Made by a program: the position numbers and the translations under genes. This document shows, piece after piece, positions 10,531 to 19,136 of a stretch of 24,146 nt of DNA. Numbering within the stretch: position 1 is the first letter of the stretch; each line of letters opens with the position of its first letter. The stretch spans positions 1 through 24,146 of the forward strand of contig OAPG01000043.1 in NCBI GenBank assembly GCA_900208305.1. Direction: 5' to 3'. Origin of the DNA: Melanopsichium pennsylvanicum. Its lineage: Eukaryota > Basidiomycota > Ustilaginomycetes > Ustilaginales. Below the pieces are notes generated by a model. That model searched no databases. It was not told the DNA's origin and saw only the letters and a program-made list of their open reading frames with translations.

Positions 10531-11699
10531 ATCATATTTTTAATTTTATTTCTCGTAGTCGGTATTAGTACTGTAAAATGTCGGGCGCTCGTGTCCGGGT
10601 TATTGTTAGTGCAACTCACCGATTAGTCGTTGAACTTTCTTAAATCACTATCTAGTTTATTGATAGATATACACTGACTTAAGCTTAGCTGCAAATTGTC
10701 TTATCTAAAAATAAGATGTCCATGCAATTCACCCGATTTTTGTATCTACTTACTTTTATGTTATAGCAATTATAAATTTACAATGTAGATCTACTAGCCA
10801 TTTCAATAATTAACATAAATAATAAATAGATAGGGACAACAGTTTATCCCTAGCGTAACTTTTATTTCTTGAGCGATGACCATTCCATTATGAATCACCG
10901 GATCACTATATCCTACTTGCGTATCTGATTGACTTATCAGTCTTTCAGTCAAGCATGCTTATACTATTACGCTTTAGTAAACTTTACATAGTTCATTGGT
11001 TTCTGACCAATATATGCATACCTTTGAAGGCCTCTGATACTTTATTAGAGGCTACCGTCCCAGTCAAACTGACCACCTGATATTTTTCCAGTAATAATTT
11101 TACTGTATTCTATAGGACAAAATTTTCTATGATTTAGAATAAAATTCTAAAAACGTGTCCCTATAAACTCATAGAAGGACTATATAAAATAGATAGAAAA
11201 CTATCTAAAGTCCTTATAAATAGAAATCTATTTATAGTCATAGAATAACTCTATGAATATTCATATTGAGAAAAAATAGGAATAATTTCTATTAAATTAT
11301 TATAGAAAAATTTATAGTATAGTATATAATTATATATAGAATAAGCTACTAATATTACTTACAGGTAAGTTTTTTCTTTAGACTAGTCAAGGTATTTCAC
11401 TAATGTAGAAAAATATCTACTCCCTTGTATACTACACCTAGCTATAGAAGAAACAATATCAAGTTACAGTAAAGCTGCATAGGGTCTTCCCGTCTAACTG
11501 AAGGTAAACCGCATCTGCACGGCTAATTCAATTTCACTGAGATGCTTGTGGAGACAGCAGGGCCACGTTACCTCATTCATGCAGGACCACATTTAATGGC
11601 CAAGGAATTTCGCTACTTTCAGATCCTTATAGTTAAGACCATTCACCATGGCATCAGTTAGTGACTCTATTTATAAATAGATCACCTTTTTACACGACA

Positions 11700-11914
11700 T
11701 GGCATTGGGCAGAGTTCACAACTTATACAAGTACTATTCGTCTTAGCAAGTTGCTGTGTTTTTGGTAAACAGTCGCAGCCCTCGATTTTGTGACACTCAG
11801 AATTAGAATATAATTATTTATTCTGGTTACCCTTATCGTCTAACTTACGGGCACAATTTTGGGTAGAAAATTGTATTAGAGTGAACCTGCGAACCCTTGC
11901 TATAGTACTCTCTT
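11700..11914 (-). other. rnl: Single-copy centre of the palindrome (rnl domain IV)
   Basis: These 215 bp are the only unpaired bases between the arms. Read on the minus strand they are LSU rRNA domain IV. The conserved block corresponding to E. coli CUGUUUAUUAAAAACACAGC is recognisable around 11751-11770 as its complement, followed by the GCCCAAUGCC block. They run directly into the left-arm rnl copy, so the left copy is the continuous one. The right copy starts at the fold point. The 5' half of rnl (domains I-III) is on neither side. Confidence 0.9.
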
Positions 11915-12234
11915 TGTCGTGTAAGAAGGTGATCTATTTATAAATAGTCACTAACTGATGCCATGGTGAATGGCGGTCTTAACTATAAGGATCTGAAAGT
12001 AGCGAAATTCCTTGGCCATTAAATGTGGTCTGCATGAATGAGGTAACGTGGCCCTGCTGTCTCCACAAGCATCTCAGTGAAATTGAATTAGCCGTGCAGA
12101 TGCGGTTTACCTTCAGTTAGACGGGAAGACCCTATGCAGCTTTACTGTAACTTGATATTGTTTCTTCTATAGCTAGGTGTAGTATACAAGGGAGTAGATA
12201 TTTTTCTACATTAGTGAAATACCTTGACTAGTCT

Positions 12235-12535
12235 AAAGAAAAAACTTACCTGTAAGTAATATTAGTAGCTTATTCTATATATAATTATATACTATACTAT
12301 AAATTTTTCTATAATAATTTAATAGAAATTATTCCTATTTTTTCTCAATATGAATATTCATAGAGTTATTCTATGACTATAAATAGATTTCTATTTATAA
12401 GGACTTTAGATAGTTTTCTATCTATTTTATATAGTCCTTCTATGAGTTTATAGGGACACGTTTTTAGAATTTTATTCTAAATCATAGAAAATTTTGTCCT
12501 ATAGAATACAGTAAAATTATTACTGGAAAAATATC
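12235..12535 (+). other. AT-rich hairpin expansion within rnl domain V
   Basis: Between the TACCTTGACTAGTC block and GGTGGTCAGTTTGACTGG the rRNA is about 200 nt longer than bacterial helix 79. It is filled with stacked hairpins: TCATAGA/TCTATGA, ATAAATAG/CTATTTAT, AAGGACT/AGTCCTT with AGATAG/CTATCT nested inside, and TTAGAAT/ATTCTAA. No group I P/Q/R/S elements are seen, so I read it as an expansion segment and not an intron. Mirror is about 11090-11380. Confidence 0.65.
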
Positions 12536-13082
12536 AGGTGGTCAGTTTGACTGGGACGGTAGCCTCTAATAAAGTATCAGAGGCCTTCAAAGGTATGCAT
12601 ATATTGGTCAGAAACCAATGAACTATGTAAAGTTTACTAAAGCGTAATAGTATAAGCATGCTTGACTGAAAGACTGATAAGTCAATCAGATACGCAAGTA
12701 GGATATAGTGATCCGGTGATTCATAATGGAATGGTCATCGCTCAAGAAATAAAAGTTACGCTAGGGATAAACTGTTGTCCCTATCTATTTATTATTTATG
12801 TTAATTATTGAAATGGCTAGTAGATCTACATTGTAAATTTATAATTGCTATAACATAAAAGTAAGTAGATACAAAAATCGGGTGAATTGCATGGACATCT
12901 TATTTTAGATAAGACAATTTGCAGCTAAGCTTAAGTCAGTGTATATCTATCAATAAACTAGATAGTGATTTAAGAAAGTTCAACGACTAATCGGTGAGTT
13001 GCACTAACAATAACCCGGACACGAGCGCCCGACATTTTACAGTACTAATACCGACTACGAGAAATAAAATTAAAAATATGAT

Positions 13083-13093
13083 GCGCCAGCGCA
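13083..13093. repeat. GC 11-mer GCGCCAGCGCA in L2449 intron
   Basis: Self-complementary GC word (TGCGC/GCGCA around CA), 11 bp before the ATG of the broken omega-type ORF. The same word is in rps3 (19779) and in ORF C (21647, complement). Confidence 0.9.
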
Positions 13094-13257
13094 GAATAAT
13101 AAAATGACACGAGAAATGCTAATTTCTATTAAAGAGGAACTAGCTAAACAAGGGGAAAACACTTAGCCCTAATTCAAATTATTTTAAAGAATATAAATAA
13201 ACGCTAACTGGACTATCTGAATCTCAAAAAGATAGTGCTATTGGACATCTCCTAGGA

Positions 13258-13281
13258 GTAAAAAAAAAGCTTTGCTTTTTT
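13258..13281. repeat. A/T-rich palindromic insertion replacing LAGLIDADG motif 1
   Basis: A perfect hairpin, AAAAAAAGC/GCTTTTTTT with a TTT loop, sits where the catalytic Gly-Asp-Ala of motif 1 should be. Run lengths differ by one base between the arms. Confidence 0.8.
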
Positions 13282-13428
13282 TAACTCGAATTGAACGGGC
13301 CAAAAGCGGGAATGGACATCTTATGAAGTTTGAATGGGCTAGTAAGGAATCTGCACATGATGTTTATGAACAGTTCAAATCTTATGTTATTACGCCACCA
13401 CGTGAACAAAAACGTATTAACACTAGTG

Positions 13429-13441
13429 GCGGCTTCGCAGG
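13429..13441. repeat. Short GC insertion in omega-type ORF
   Basis: About 13 bp (CGGCTTCGCAGGA) interrupt the reading SG-NITW and shift the frame. The core GCTTCGC is shared with the two hairpins further on. Confidence 0.7.
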
Positions 13442-13496
13442 AAAATATTACATGGTGCTTTCAAACTATTGTACATCCTGATCTAGATTATCTAGG

Positions 13497-13542
13497 TGTG
13501 GGCGAAGCCCGCTGTTCCTACAGGATGGTGCGCTTCGCGCGG
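13497..13542. repeat. Pair of GC hairpins in omega-type ORF
   Basis: GGGC-GAA-GCCC and GCG-CTTCG-CGC hairpins lie 20 bp apart between YLG and VLNDKVYENI of the ORF. Together they form a double-hairpin arrangement. Mirror is about 10071-10116. Confidence 0.75.
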
Positions 13543-14059
13543 TGCTTAATGACAAAGTATATGAAAACATTAGCCCTCATACACTAGCTTGTTGGTTCAT
13601 GGATGATGGTGGAATGAATGGTAGCCATTCACATGGTCTCCAATTTCATACACAGGGTTTCAGCCATTTTTAAGTAAATAAACTTTGTGAAATTCTAAAT
13701 TCACGGTACAAGTTTAATGCTTGGATGGGTGTAAATAAATCAAAACCTGTTATTAATATTCCTGCTAATCAATATAAACGATTTATTGAAATTACTGGTG
13801 AATACATCTATGATAGTATGAAACATAAATTTCGGATGCGATAATCTATTGATTAGCATCCCCCTTTATTTATTTTATTTTAGGACCTTGCTCTGATTTC
13901 AACAGAGTTAGTCTTGTATTAGTGGTTAAATGATGACATAGTCTAAACTACATAGTGATATGTAGAAAAATAGTATTAAATGTGCTATTCGTAATAAAAT
14001 AATGAACAGGTTTATCGTTTGCGAGAGTTCATATTGTCCAAACGGTTTGACACCTCGAT

Positions 14060-15228
14060 TAAATAAAGAGTCATAGTCGAGGTTAAATCGGGTGAATTGC
14101 GGGAAACTCTTATTATCTTAACTCAATAGTAAGACAATCCGCAGCCAAGTCTATTAAGGTATTTTAGTTTACTAACTAAATTGTAATAGAAAGGTTCAAC
14201 GACTAGAAGGTGAGTAATACCAACAATAATCCTTCCACGAGCGCCCGACAATTATACCTTATTTTATTTTGCATTAGTATAGGAACTGGAAACATCTTCG
14301 AGATATCCAGTATTTGTTCACCAGCTAGTGTTTACCTTAATTATATAAATTAGTGGCATACTGGCGTACTTCTCATGCAATCTAAAATAATGAAGAAGAT
14401 TACTAATACTCGAAATGGTTACCATTTTAATTCTAAATATTGGCAAGATTGGAAGAAAAGTCTCCCTATGATCGACTCTAAACTGTTTCAACTTATTCTA
14501 GGTATGGTACTAAGCGATGCAACTATGTATCGTGTAAGTCACGAAGCTCTAGTTAAGTTTGAACAAGGAGCTGATCAAAAAGAGTTTCTATTCCATCTAT
14601 TCCAAGAGTGTAAAGAATATTGCTTTATGACTGAACCAGGAATTCGAAAACATATTCATGGACCTAAACAAGGTGAAGTGAAGAGTTATTGGTTTAAGAC
14701 ATTTAGTCACACATCTTTCTCTATTATTTGGGATCTATTCTATAATATTTCATCTAACGGTGGTGTTACTAAGAAAACTATCAATCCTGGTATTATTCTT
14801 AATCACCTAAATGAAGTTGGTCTAGCATACTGGGTAATGGGGGATGGAAGTCTTCATCGAGAAGGTCGTGTACTAACTCTACATACTCAAGGATATAGTC
14901 AAGATGAAAATAAAATGATTAGCGAAGAACTAAACCTAAAATTTGGGTTTAAGAGTAAAGTAGTAAAGCATAAGAATAAATTTGTGGTTCAATTTACAAC
15001 AAGTGATGCTAATAAGCTACATGATCTTATTAAGCCACATCTTATTTCAACTATGCAATATAAACTACCACGTAAACTGTAGTATAATTGATGATATAGT
15101 CTAATCCATTAGGTGACTAATGGCGTAAGTATAAACAACTTACACTTTTCATCGGGGGCAAATAAGATTTGCTATTTCCCCTTATATTAGATCTCCATTT
15201 TATTCTAATAATGATGAAGAGGAAAATG
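14060..15228 (+). ncRNA. Group I intron L2504, right copy
   Basis: Inserted after U2504 of the peptidyl-transferase loop. Exon end CCTCGAT pairs perfectly with GTCGAGG at 14076-14082, with U-G at the splice site. The P, Q, R and S elements are GGTGAATTGCGGGAAAC (14090), AATCCGCAGCCAAG (14136), GTTCAACGACTAGA (14195) and GATATAGTCTAATCC (15091). The intron ends in G at 15228. Its core is strikingly similar to that of the L2449 intron: both share AAATCGGGTGAATTGC and the tail ACGAGCGCCCGACA near 14236-14249 and 13020-13033. This suggests one arose from the other or from a close relative. The ORF lies between R and S. Confidence 0.93.
14375..15082 (+). CDS. LAGLIDADG homing endonuclease (L2504 intron)
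   Basis: A 235-residue single-chain LAGLIDADG endonuclease, expected to cut intronless rnl alleles at the L2504 site and so spread the intron. Motif 1 is LILGMVLSDA (residues 40-49, catalytic Asp48). Motif 2 is LAYWVMGDGSL (150-160, Asp157). Between and after them lie saddle-forming segments ending SDANKLHDLIKPHL and YKLPRKL, a C-terminus typical of the family. The frame is intact in both arms. Codon use is host-like: all leucines are CTN, all arginines CGN, and there are no TGA codons. Start at 14375 gives the full N-terminus; Met at 14390 is an alternative. It is free-standing within the P8 region and not fused to the exon. Confidence 0.95.
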   Translation: MQSKIMKKITNTRNGYHFNSKYWQDWKKSLPMIDSKLFQLILGMVLSDATMYRVSHEALVKFEQGADQKEFLFHLFQECKEYCFMTEPGIRKHIHGPKQGEVKSYWFKTFSHTSFSIIWDLFYNISSNGGVTKKTINPGIILNHLNEVGLAYWVMGDGSLHREGRVLTLHTQGYSQDENKMISEELNLKFGFKSKVVKHKNKFVVQFTTSDANKLHDLIKPHLISTMQYKLPRKL

Positions 15229-15320
15229 GTCGACTCATCTCATCCTCCAGGTGTAGTAGCTTGGAAGGGTTCAGCTGTTCGCTGATTAAAGAGGTACGCG
15301 AGTTGGGTTCAATACGACGT

Positions 15321-16811
15321 GAAATTTAATTAATTAATTTATTTCCCAACTTATGCACTAGGTTAATTCAAATTATTATTTAACAGCAAGCATAGTAATT
15401 AGGATACATCTCTTTTAATTTCAATTCACATCATGACAACAGCACTTATTAAAATTATGAAACGAATTTATTTTAATTCGTCAGACTTCTTTATTCCAAT
15501 TACAACTATTGCTAAATATCCTATTCTTTTTACATCTCTAATTCAACGAATTAAGAATATCCAAGAACGTTATTCACTACACCCTGATATTAAGGTTTAT
15601 AATCTTAATACAGATAAAGCTAAAGCTCAACAAGAACTTGCTAATAAAGGTGGTGTTTACGTACTTTGGTGTAAAACTACTGGTATGTTTTACGTTGGTT
15701 CTGCTCTACGATTCTTTACTAATAAGGGTCGACGAACAGAGTACTTTATGCCAGGACGTGTTAAGGCTAGTCTAGAAGGTAATAGTAGTAAAGTAAGTAA
15801 AGATCTAGCATCAGCTATTTTTTACTTATGGAATTGATAATTTTACACTACTAATCCCTCAATATAATATTAGTAGTAAACTAGATAAAGCAACTATTCA
15901 AGGTTGGGAACAACTCTGGATGATGCTAAATCCTACACTAAATCGTAGTCTTATGGTATCAAGTAATAGTGGAACTATGAAGTCTGAAGAAGATCGAATG
16001 AAAATTAGTACTATGTTTTATCAATATGAAATTGATAAAAATAAAGCTATTATTCCTAATACTGAAAAAGTTCTATTTGGACTTAAAGAAACCAGTCGAA
16101 TTGGAATTACTAGTATGGATAACTCACATTATACTATTCAGTATGATACTCTGAAAGGGCATTTTGATAATCAAATGGTTTGGGTTACATCACAACACAA
16201 ATTCTACTTTTCAGCTGAACCTCTAACTAGTAATCTAATTCTAAATTCTGTAAATGTAAATACAGAACTAGAAGTTTCAAATAATCGATCTCGAGGTATT
16301 TGGGTTTATAACGCAAATACTAAAGAGCTTATTAGTTATGAAAACACTGTAAAAGATTGTGAAATGAAATATAGCATCAGTCGTACTCACCTAAAACGAG
16401 TACGAAAATATAATCAAGTTTATCAAGGGAAACTATTCTGTAACCATAAACTTAAATAGGTGTATAAATTATGTCCCCTACCGCTGTTAAATAAATAAAT
16501 AAATAAAACAAAAACAGAAGATAAGACTCGCGTCGTAAGGAAACTGTATGCTGGAACACCTTTAAAGTTCTTAGTACTAGATAATATTCAGTAAGAATCT
16601 AAGAAATTAGGCAATCAGCAGGAAACCAATATTTAATCTAGATTAAATTAGTAGGATCCTCAGAGACTATGTGTTTCCATCTTAAGAAGGATATTAAGAT
16701 AAGATATAGTCCGAACTAATTAGAAATAATTAGAAGTAATATATAACTATATTACAATAACATTAAATAGGCCATACCATAAATAAGCAAATTAGTATAT
16801 TTATGTATTAG
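15321..16811 (+). ncRNA. Group I intron L2596 with ORF in the P1 loop, right copy
   Basis: Inserted after U2596. Exon end ACGACGT pairs perfectly with GCGTCGT at 16530-16536, with U-G at the splice site, so the whole endonuclease ORF lies in a giant P1 loop between splice site and guide. Core elements follow the ORF: P near 16546-16560 (ATGCTGGAACACC), Q near 16612-16622 (AATCAGCAGG), R near 16660-16671 (TCAGAGACTATG), S near 16700-16712 (AGATATAGTCC). The intron ends in G before GAGTCAGTATGG. The core differs from those of the L2449 and L2504 introns. Confidence 0.92.
15433..16459 (+). pseudogene. GIY-YIG homing endonuclease (L2596 intron), one frameshift
   Basis: The N-terminal half (ATG 15433) has the GIY-YIG nuclease core: GVYVL (residues 74-78), YVGSALRF (87-94) and the basic KGRRTEYF. 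The C-terminal half includes a NUMOD1/IENR1-like repeat, GIWVYNANTKELISYENTVKD, then a helix-turn-helix-like segment ending KYNQVYQGKLF. The halves are in different frames. Adding one T to the T6 run at 15818-15823 would join them through a SAIF-TYGIDNFTLLIPQ junction. The first TTA leucine of the gene appears just after that run, in the shifted frame, supporting a lost base. Both arms share the break. It could be a true mutation, a homopolymer sequencing error, or (less likely) programmed frameshifting. Confidence 0.85.
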
Positions 16812-17038
16812 GAGTCAGTATGGTCCCTATCTTCTGAAGGAAAAAGTAATCGATTAAGGACCTCCGGTTAGTACGAAAGGACCGCTGGGGATGATTCCAT
16901 GGTGTACCTATTGTTAAGTCTATTTTTAGATATGGCACCGTAGGGTAGCCACAATCATGACAGATAAGCGCTGAAAGCATCTTAAGCACGAAGCACACCT
17001 TATTAGATTACAAGAAATAAGAAGTAGACTACTTCTTC

Positions 17039-17488
17039 GTATTTTATCACATATCTTATATAACTTAGCTTAAAAACTATATTATATTCTATAAAGTTAT
17101 GTGCATCAAATACGTATAGGGTACAAATGTAAGTATAGTAATATATTCAGTTTAGTACTACTAATTTATTGATTTACTTAATCGTAAAACATTGTCTACT
17201 ATTCCCGGTTCCCCGGAGGGGAACAGCCGATTAATAAAATGTAATTACTGTGGGCTTATAAATTTATGTAATGTAAAATTTAGTACCACTATCCTAAAAA
17301 AGAAAAGAATTGAATTTCTTTTTATAATAAATTATTCGATTTTCTATACCCATTTTAGTATGCCATTTTTATAGCCTTCGGTGCCCTAGAAAATGAAAAT
17401 ATCCGCGCGCAAGCGCAAAATAGGATAGGCAATATTTATACTGATTGTTAGTAATATATATATGCTGCAATCTTAAAGCTAGCTTTAA
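17039..17488. other. Spacer rnl-trnP with GC hairpins, right copy
   Basis: AT-rich. Holds the hairpin at 17208-17224, a CCTTCGG cluster near 17373-17381 and a CCGCGCGCAAGCGC cluster near 17403-17416. A short open frame across it has no recognisable domain. Confidence 0.6.
17208..17224. repeat. GC hairpin GTTCCCC-GGA-GGGGAAC
   Basis: Perfect 7-bp stem and 3-nt loop in an AT-rich spacer. Mirror is 6389-6405. Confidence 0.85.
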
Positions 17489-17562
17489 CAGATTGATGGC
17501 CTAATGGTTCAGGGCGATCACTTTGGGAGTGATAGTCGAAAGTTCAAGTCTTTCCAGTCTGA
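17489..17562 (+). tRNA. trnP: tRNA-Pro(UGG)
   Basis: 74-nt cloverleaf: acceptor CAGATTG/CAGTCTG (7 bp, one G-U), discriminator A, anticodon stem ATCAC/GTGAT with loop TTTGGGA (UGG, all four Pro codons by superwobble or wobble), T arm GAAAG/CTTTC with loop TTCAAGT. CCA is not encoded. Confidence 0.96.
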
Positions 17563-17901
17563 AATTACACATGTTTAAAGTAGTATTTTTACTTAATATA
17601 CTCCTTCAACTTATTATTGTTCCATTTCTTTTCAACTTCAACTATAATACTGGTTAGTGGGTCAATATTATTATCCCCTATCTATTATATAACATTGCGG
17701 TATACTGTAAATTTAGTAATTTACTATAAAGTTCGAATCTTTATCTTTCCTGTTATAATTGAAAGCACCCTTAAAAAGAAAATATTTACCTATCGGCGGG
17801 GACGAGTATTCAACATCTGTTCATCAGCGAGTGTTGACCATAATAAATTAATATAATAGTCTGGACCGGCCCGTACTTGTGTAATTAAATAATTCAACTT
17901 A
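17563..17901. other. Spacer trnP-ORF B with tRNA-like relic
   Basis: AT-rich, with GC runs GGCGGGGACG (17794) and GGACCGGCCCG (17863). It includes the tRNA-Tyr-like relic described separately. A 79-codon open frame starting at a TTG is not credited: it uses TTA, lacks a conserved motif and overlaps the relic. Confidence 0.5.
17694..17750 (+). pseudogene. tRNA-Tyr-like relic (possible)
   Basis: The phrase ACTGTAAATTTAGTA resembles a tyrosine anticodon arm (GUA). It is followed by a good T arm, AAAG-TTCGAAT-CTTT. No 7-bp acceptor stem can be formed: nothing upstream pairs with TCTTTCC. It may be a decayed trnY, a tRNA needing editing of its acceptor, or chance. Confidence 0.25.
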
Positions 17902-18752
17902 ATGAAAAAAACGGGTTATGCTAACTAGCAATAGTGCAGTACTGTATAAAAGTAATAGTAAATAAAAGAAGTATCTAAAGAGTTTATTAAGGATCTGTAT
18001 CAACGGGATTGTATTGCAAAAGAAATCTTTAAGAACAATACAAACAAACCAGTTACAATACAAAGTCTTAAACAAATACTTTCACTGGAAGGACGTCAGA
18101 TAAAATTATGTAAGATATACTAGCTCTGTGTAAATAAATGGATAAGATAACAATAAAAAGACTCTTCATCTATCGATTCCACATAGTAAATGTAAATATG
18201 TTACATATATTTTCTTTTTTTTTGCGGTTCTATTTATAAAAAAACAGGTGTTATTGGTTGTTATGGTCTAGGTACTTTTGACGAACCTACTGCTTATATT
18301 GGTCAATCAGTTCATATTGGAAACCGAGTTTATCAACATGTCCGAGGTAAAGTAAAAACTACTAAATATTTTCTAATTAACATTTCAACTAATAACCTAG
18401 TCGTGTTGCACTTTGGATTGTAGATGAGAAAATCTACAACATCTACAAGAAAATTCTATTAGTATTGATCTCTTTCTAATAGTTATCGAGCTATATATCC
18501 TTTTTTAATTATAGTCCGCTTCTAATCAAGGGTCCTAAAGTAGGAGAGATGATCAAAGTTCTATTTGGTAAGAAGGTTTATGTATACCGGCTATAAAATT
18601 CTACTTATACTATAATACAAATTTGTACTAGTCATAAAACACTGGATAGTATTCTTGATCATTATTATAAGTGGGTAGCTCTAGTTATTAGTCGTGGAGG
18701 TATGTATCGTAATACCGCCGGAGGCTCTATCATAAACACCTATATAAAATAG
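17902..18752 (+). pseudogene. Decayed GIY-YIG endonuclease ORF B
   Basis: A free-standing endonuclease relic between tRNA genes. Readable blocks are EVSKEFIKDLYQRDCIAKEI (17970 on), the GIY-YIG core VIGCYGLGTFDEPTAYIGQS followed by GNRVYQHVRGKVKTTKYFL (about 18250-18375), GPKVGEMIKVLFGKK, and a C-terminal block ending RGGMYRNTAGGSIINTYIK before TAG at 18750. Frameshifts and stops separate the blocks. Layout and sequence parallel ORF A, including IAKEIFKNNT versus IANNTGQLL near the N-terminus and the NTAGG/DTAGG segment carried by a shared GC-rich 14-mer. The start is uncertain. Confidence 0.7.
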
Positions 18753-19136
18753 TAAAGAAGATAAGATATTATATCTGTGCTGCTACTAAAATATCTCGAT
18801 ATTTTCTAAGGCACGGGATAAAAAGATTTTCATTTTCGAGAATTTATGAAAAAGCTTAATAAAAAAAACGAAAAATAACCTAATAAAAGAGTGTTGATGC
18901 TACTGTAAATATTCTAAATTTATTGCTAGTAAATACTACGTACTTAAACATATTCCGGTGGGTGATAGCTAAAGTAAAATAAGAACTTATAAAATATATA
19001 AGTGATAAACCTTATCAGGGATATTCTTTTTAGTTTATGGATGGTAACCATGAATAATTCATTTTACCCTTGCACTCTACTTATATTTATTATAGTTGTA
19101 TAGGATAGTAGGAGCGGTATAAATATTTTAATAGTC
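18753..19136. other. Spacer ORF B-trnN, right copy
   Basis: AT-rich with no gene recognised. It contains ATATAAGTGA at 18997-19006, resembling the yeast mitochondrial promoter core, but this is weak evidence in such AT-rich DNA. Mirror is 4475-4859. Confidence 0.5.

Larger units (their letters stand above)
9609..10845 (-). ncRNA. Group I intron L2449 (omega site), left copy
   Basis: Mirror of 12769-14004. It is one base longer through homopolymer differences in the A/T hairpin near 10331-10350. Confidence 0.9.
1..11699. repeat. Left arm of giant inverted repeat (palindrome)
   Basis: The whole stretch is the reverse complement of 11915-23616. Matching landmarks have coordinates summing to about 23611-23617: trnG 2574/21037, trnN 4403/19208, trnP 6051/17562, the L2504 intron ORF 8531/15082. 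Differences seen are few and mostly 1-2-nt indels in A/T runs, for example near 209, 312, 400, 3058, 3108, 10331 and 11667, plus a few substitutions near the centre. The arm runs to the first base of the window, so its true outer end is not visible. It may be a fold-back assembly or read artefact or a real inverted duplication; the sequence alone cannot decide. Confidence 0.97.
6573..11914 (-). rRNA. rnl: Large-subunit rRNA 3' half with three group I introns, left copy
   Basis: Read on the minus strand, exon 1 is 11914-10846 (domain IV from the palindrome centre plus the first part of domain V), exon 2 is 9608-9554, exon 3 is 8384-8293 and exon 4 is 6801 to about 6573. Introns L2449, L2504 and L2596 separate them. 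This copy is longer than the right one by the 215-bp centre. Domains I-III are missing because the sequence folds back at 11914. The 3' end is set approximately, after the SRL-containing exon and a short hairpin. Confidence 0.92.
13104..13844 (+). pseudogene. Decayed omega-type (I-SceI-like) LAGLIDADG endonuclease
   Basis: The ATG at 13104 and the TAA at 13842 bracket a broken two-motif LAGLIDADG protein. Blocks in order are SPNSNYFKEYK, a truncated first motif (AIGHLLG), RAKSGNGHLMKFEW, VITPPREQKRINTSG, NITWCFQTIVHPD, then an intact second motif LACWFMDDGGM (about 13585-13617) and a C-terminal VNKSKPVINIPANQYKRFIE. This order and site match the yeast omega endonuclease family. The catalytic first motif is replaced by an A9-GC-TTT-GC-T7 palindrome (about 13260-13281). 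GC hairpins with a TTC or GAA loop interrupt the frame near 13430, 13498-13510 and 13529-13540. Stops also occur near 13162, 13198 and 13672. It cannot encode a working nuclease as written. Confidence 0.85.
12769..14004 (+). ncRNA. Group I intron L2449 (omega position), right copy
   Basis: Self-splicing group I intron after U2449, the site of the yeast omega intron. Exon end TAGGGAT pairs perfectly with the guide GTCCCTA at 12777-12783, with the diagnostic U-G pair at the splice site. Core elements are P near 12890-12905 (GGTGAATTGCATGG), Q near 12916-12932 (AATTTGCAGCTAAG), R near 12978-12992 (GTTCAACGACTAATC) and S near 13932-13948 (GACATAGTCTAAAC). The intron ends in G before AACAGG. The ORF sits between R and S, that is in the P8 region. 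A GC 11-mer (13083-13093) lies just before the ORF. Confidence 0.92.
11915..17038 (+). rRNA. rnl: Large-subunit rRNA domain V to 3' end with three group I introns, right copy
   Basis: This is part of the mitochondrial ribosome large subunit and carries the peptidyl-transferase centre. Exon 1 (11915-12768) includes the conserved AACTATAAGGATC, GTAGCGAAATTCCTTG and GACGGGAAGACCC blocks and ends at the U equivalent to E. coli 2449. Exon 2 (14005-14059) is only 55 nt, from AACAGG to CACCTCGAT (2450-2504). Exon 3 (15229-15320) contains the A-loop CAGCTGTTCGCTG. Exon 4 (16812 to about 17038) contains the sarcin-ricin loop TTAGTACGAAAGGACC. The copy starts at the palindrome fold, so domains I-IV are absent. 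The 3' end is estimated. Confidence 0.93.

Noticed and set aside
12235..12535. Fourth intron in rnl
   Set aside because: No P, Q, R or S elements, no group II domain V-like hairpin, and no ORF; treated as an expansion segment.
14375..15082. UAG read as leucine, as in some chytrid mitochondria
   Set aside because: The L2504 ORF ends with TAG at a family-typical C-terminus, and the intact genes never contain internal TAG. UAGs inside relics do not fall at conserved leucines.
16801..16998. 65-codon open frame (and its mirror 6615-6812)
   Set aside because: It is antisense to rnl exon 4, including the sarcin-ricin loop region; it is a shadow of the rRNA.
17192..17374. 60-codon frame in the rnl-trnP spacer
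   Set aside because: It is made of a GC hairpin and AT-rich spacer, uses AGA and TTA, and has no known domain.
17617..17856. 79-codon open frame with a hydrophobic N-terminus, considered as atp8
   Set aside because: It starts at TTG, lacks the MPQL start of Atp8, contains TTA codons and overlaps a tRNA-like relic.
18997..19006. ATATAAGTGA as a yeast-type mitochondrial promoter
   Set aside because: A single imperfect match in AT-rich spacer DNA, with no supporting spacing or repetition before other genes.
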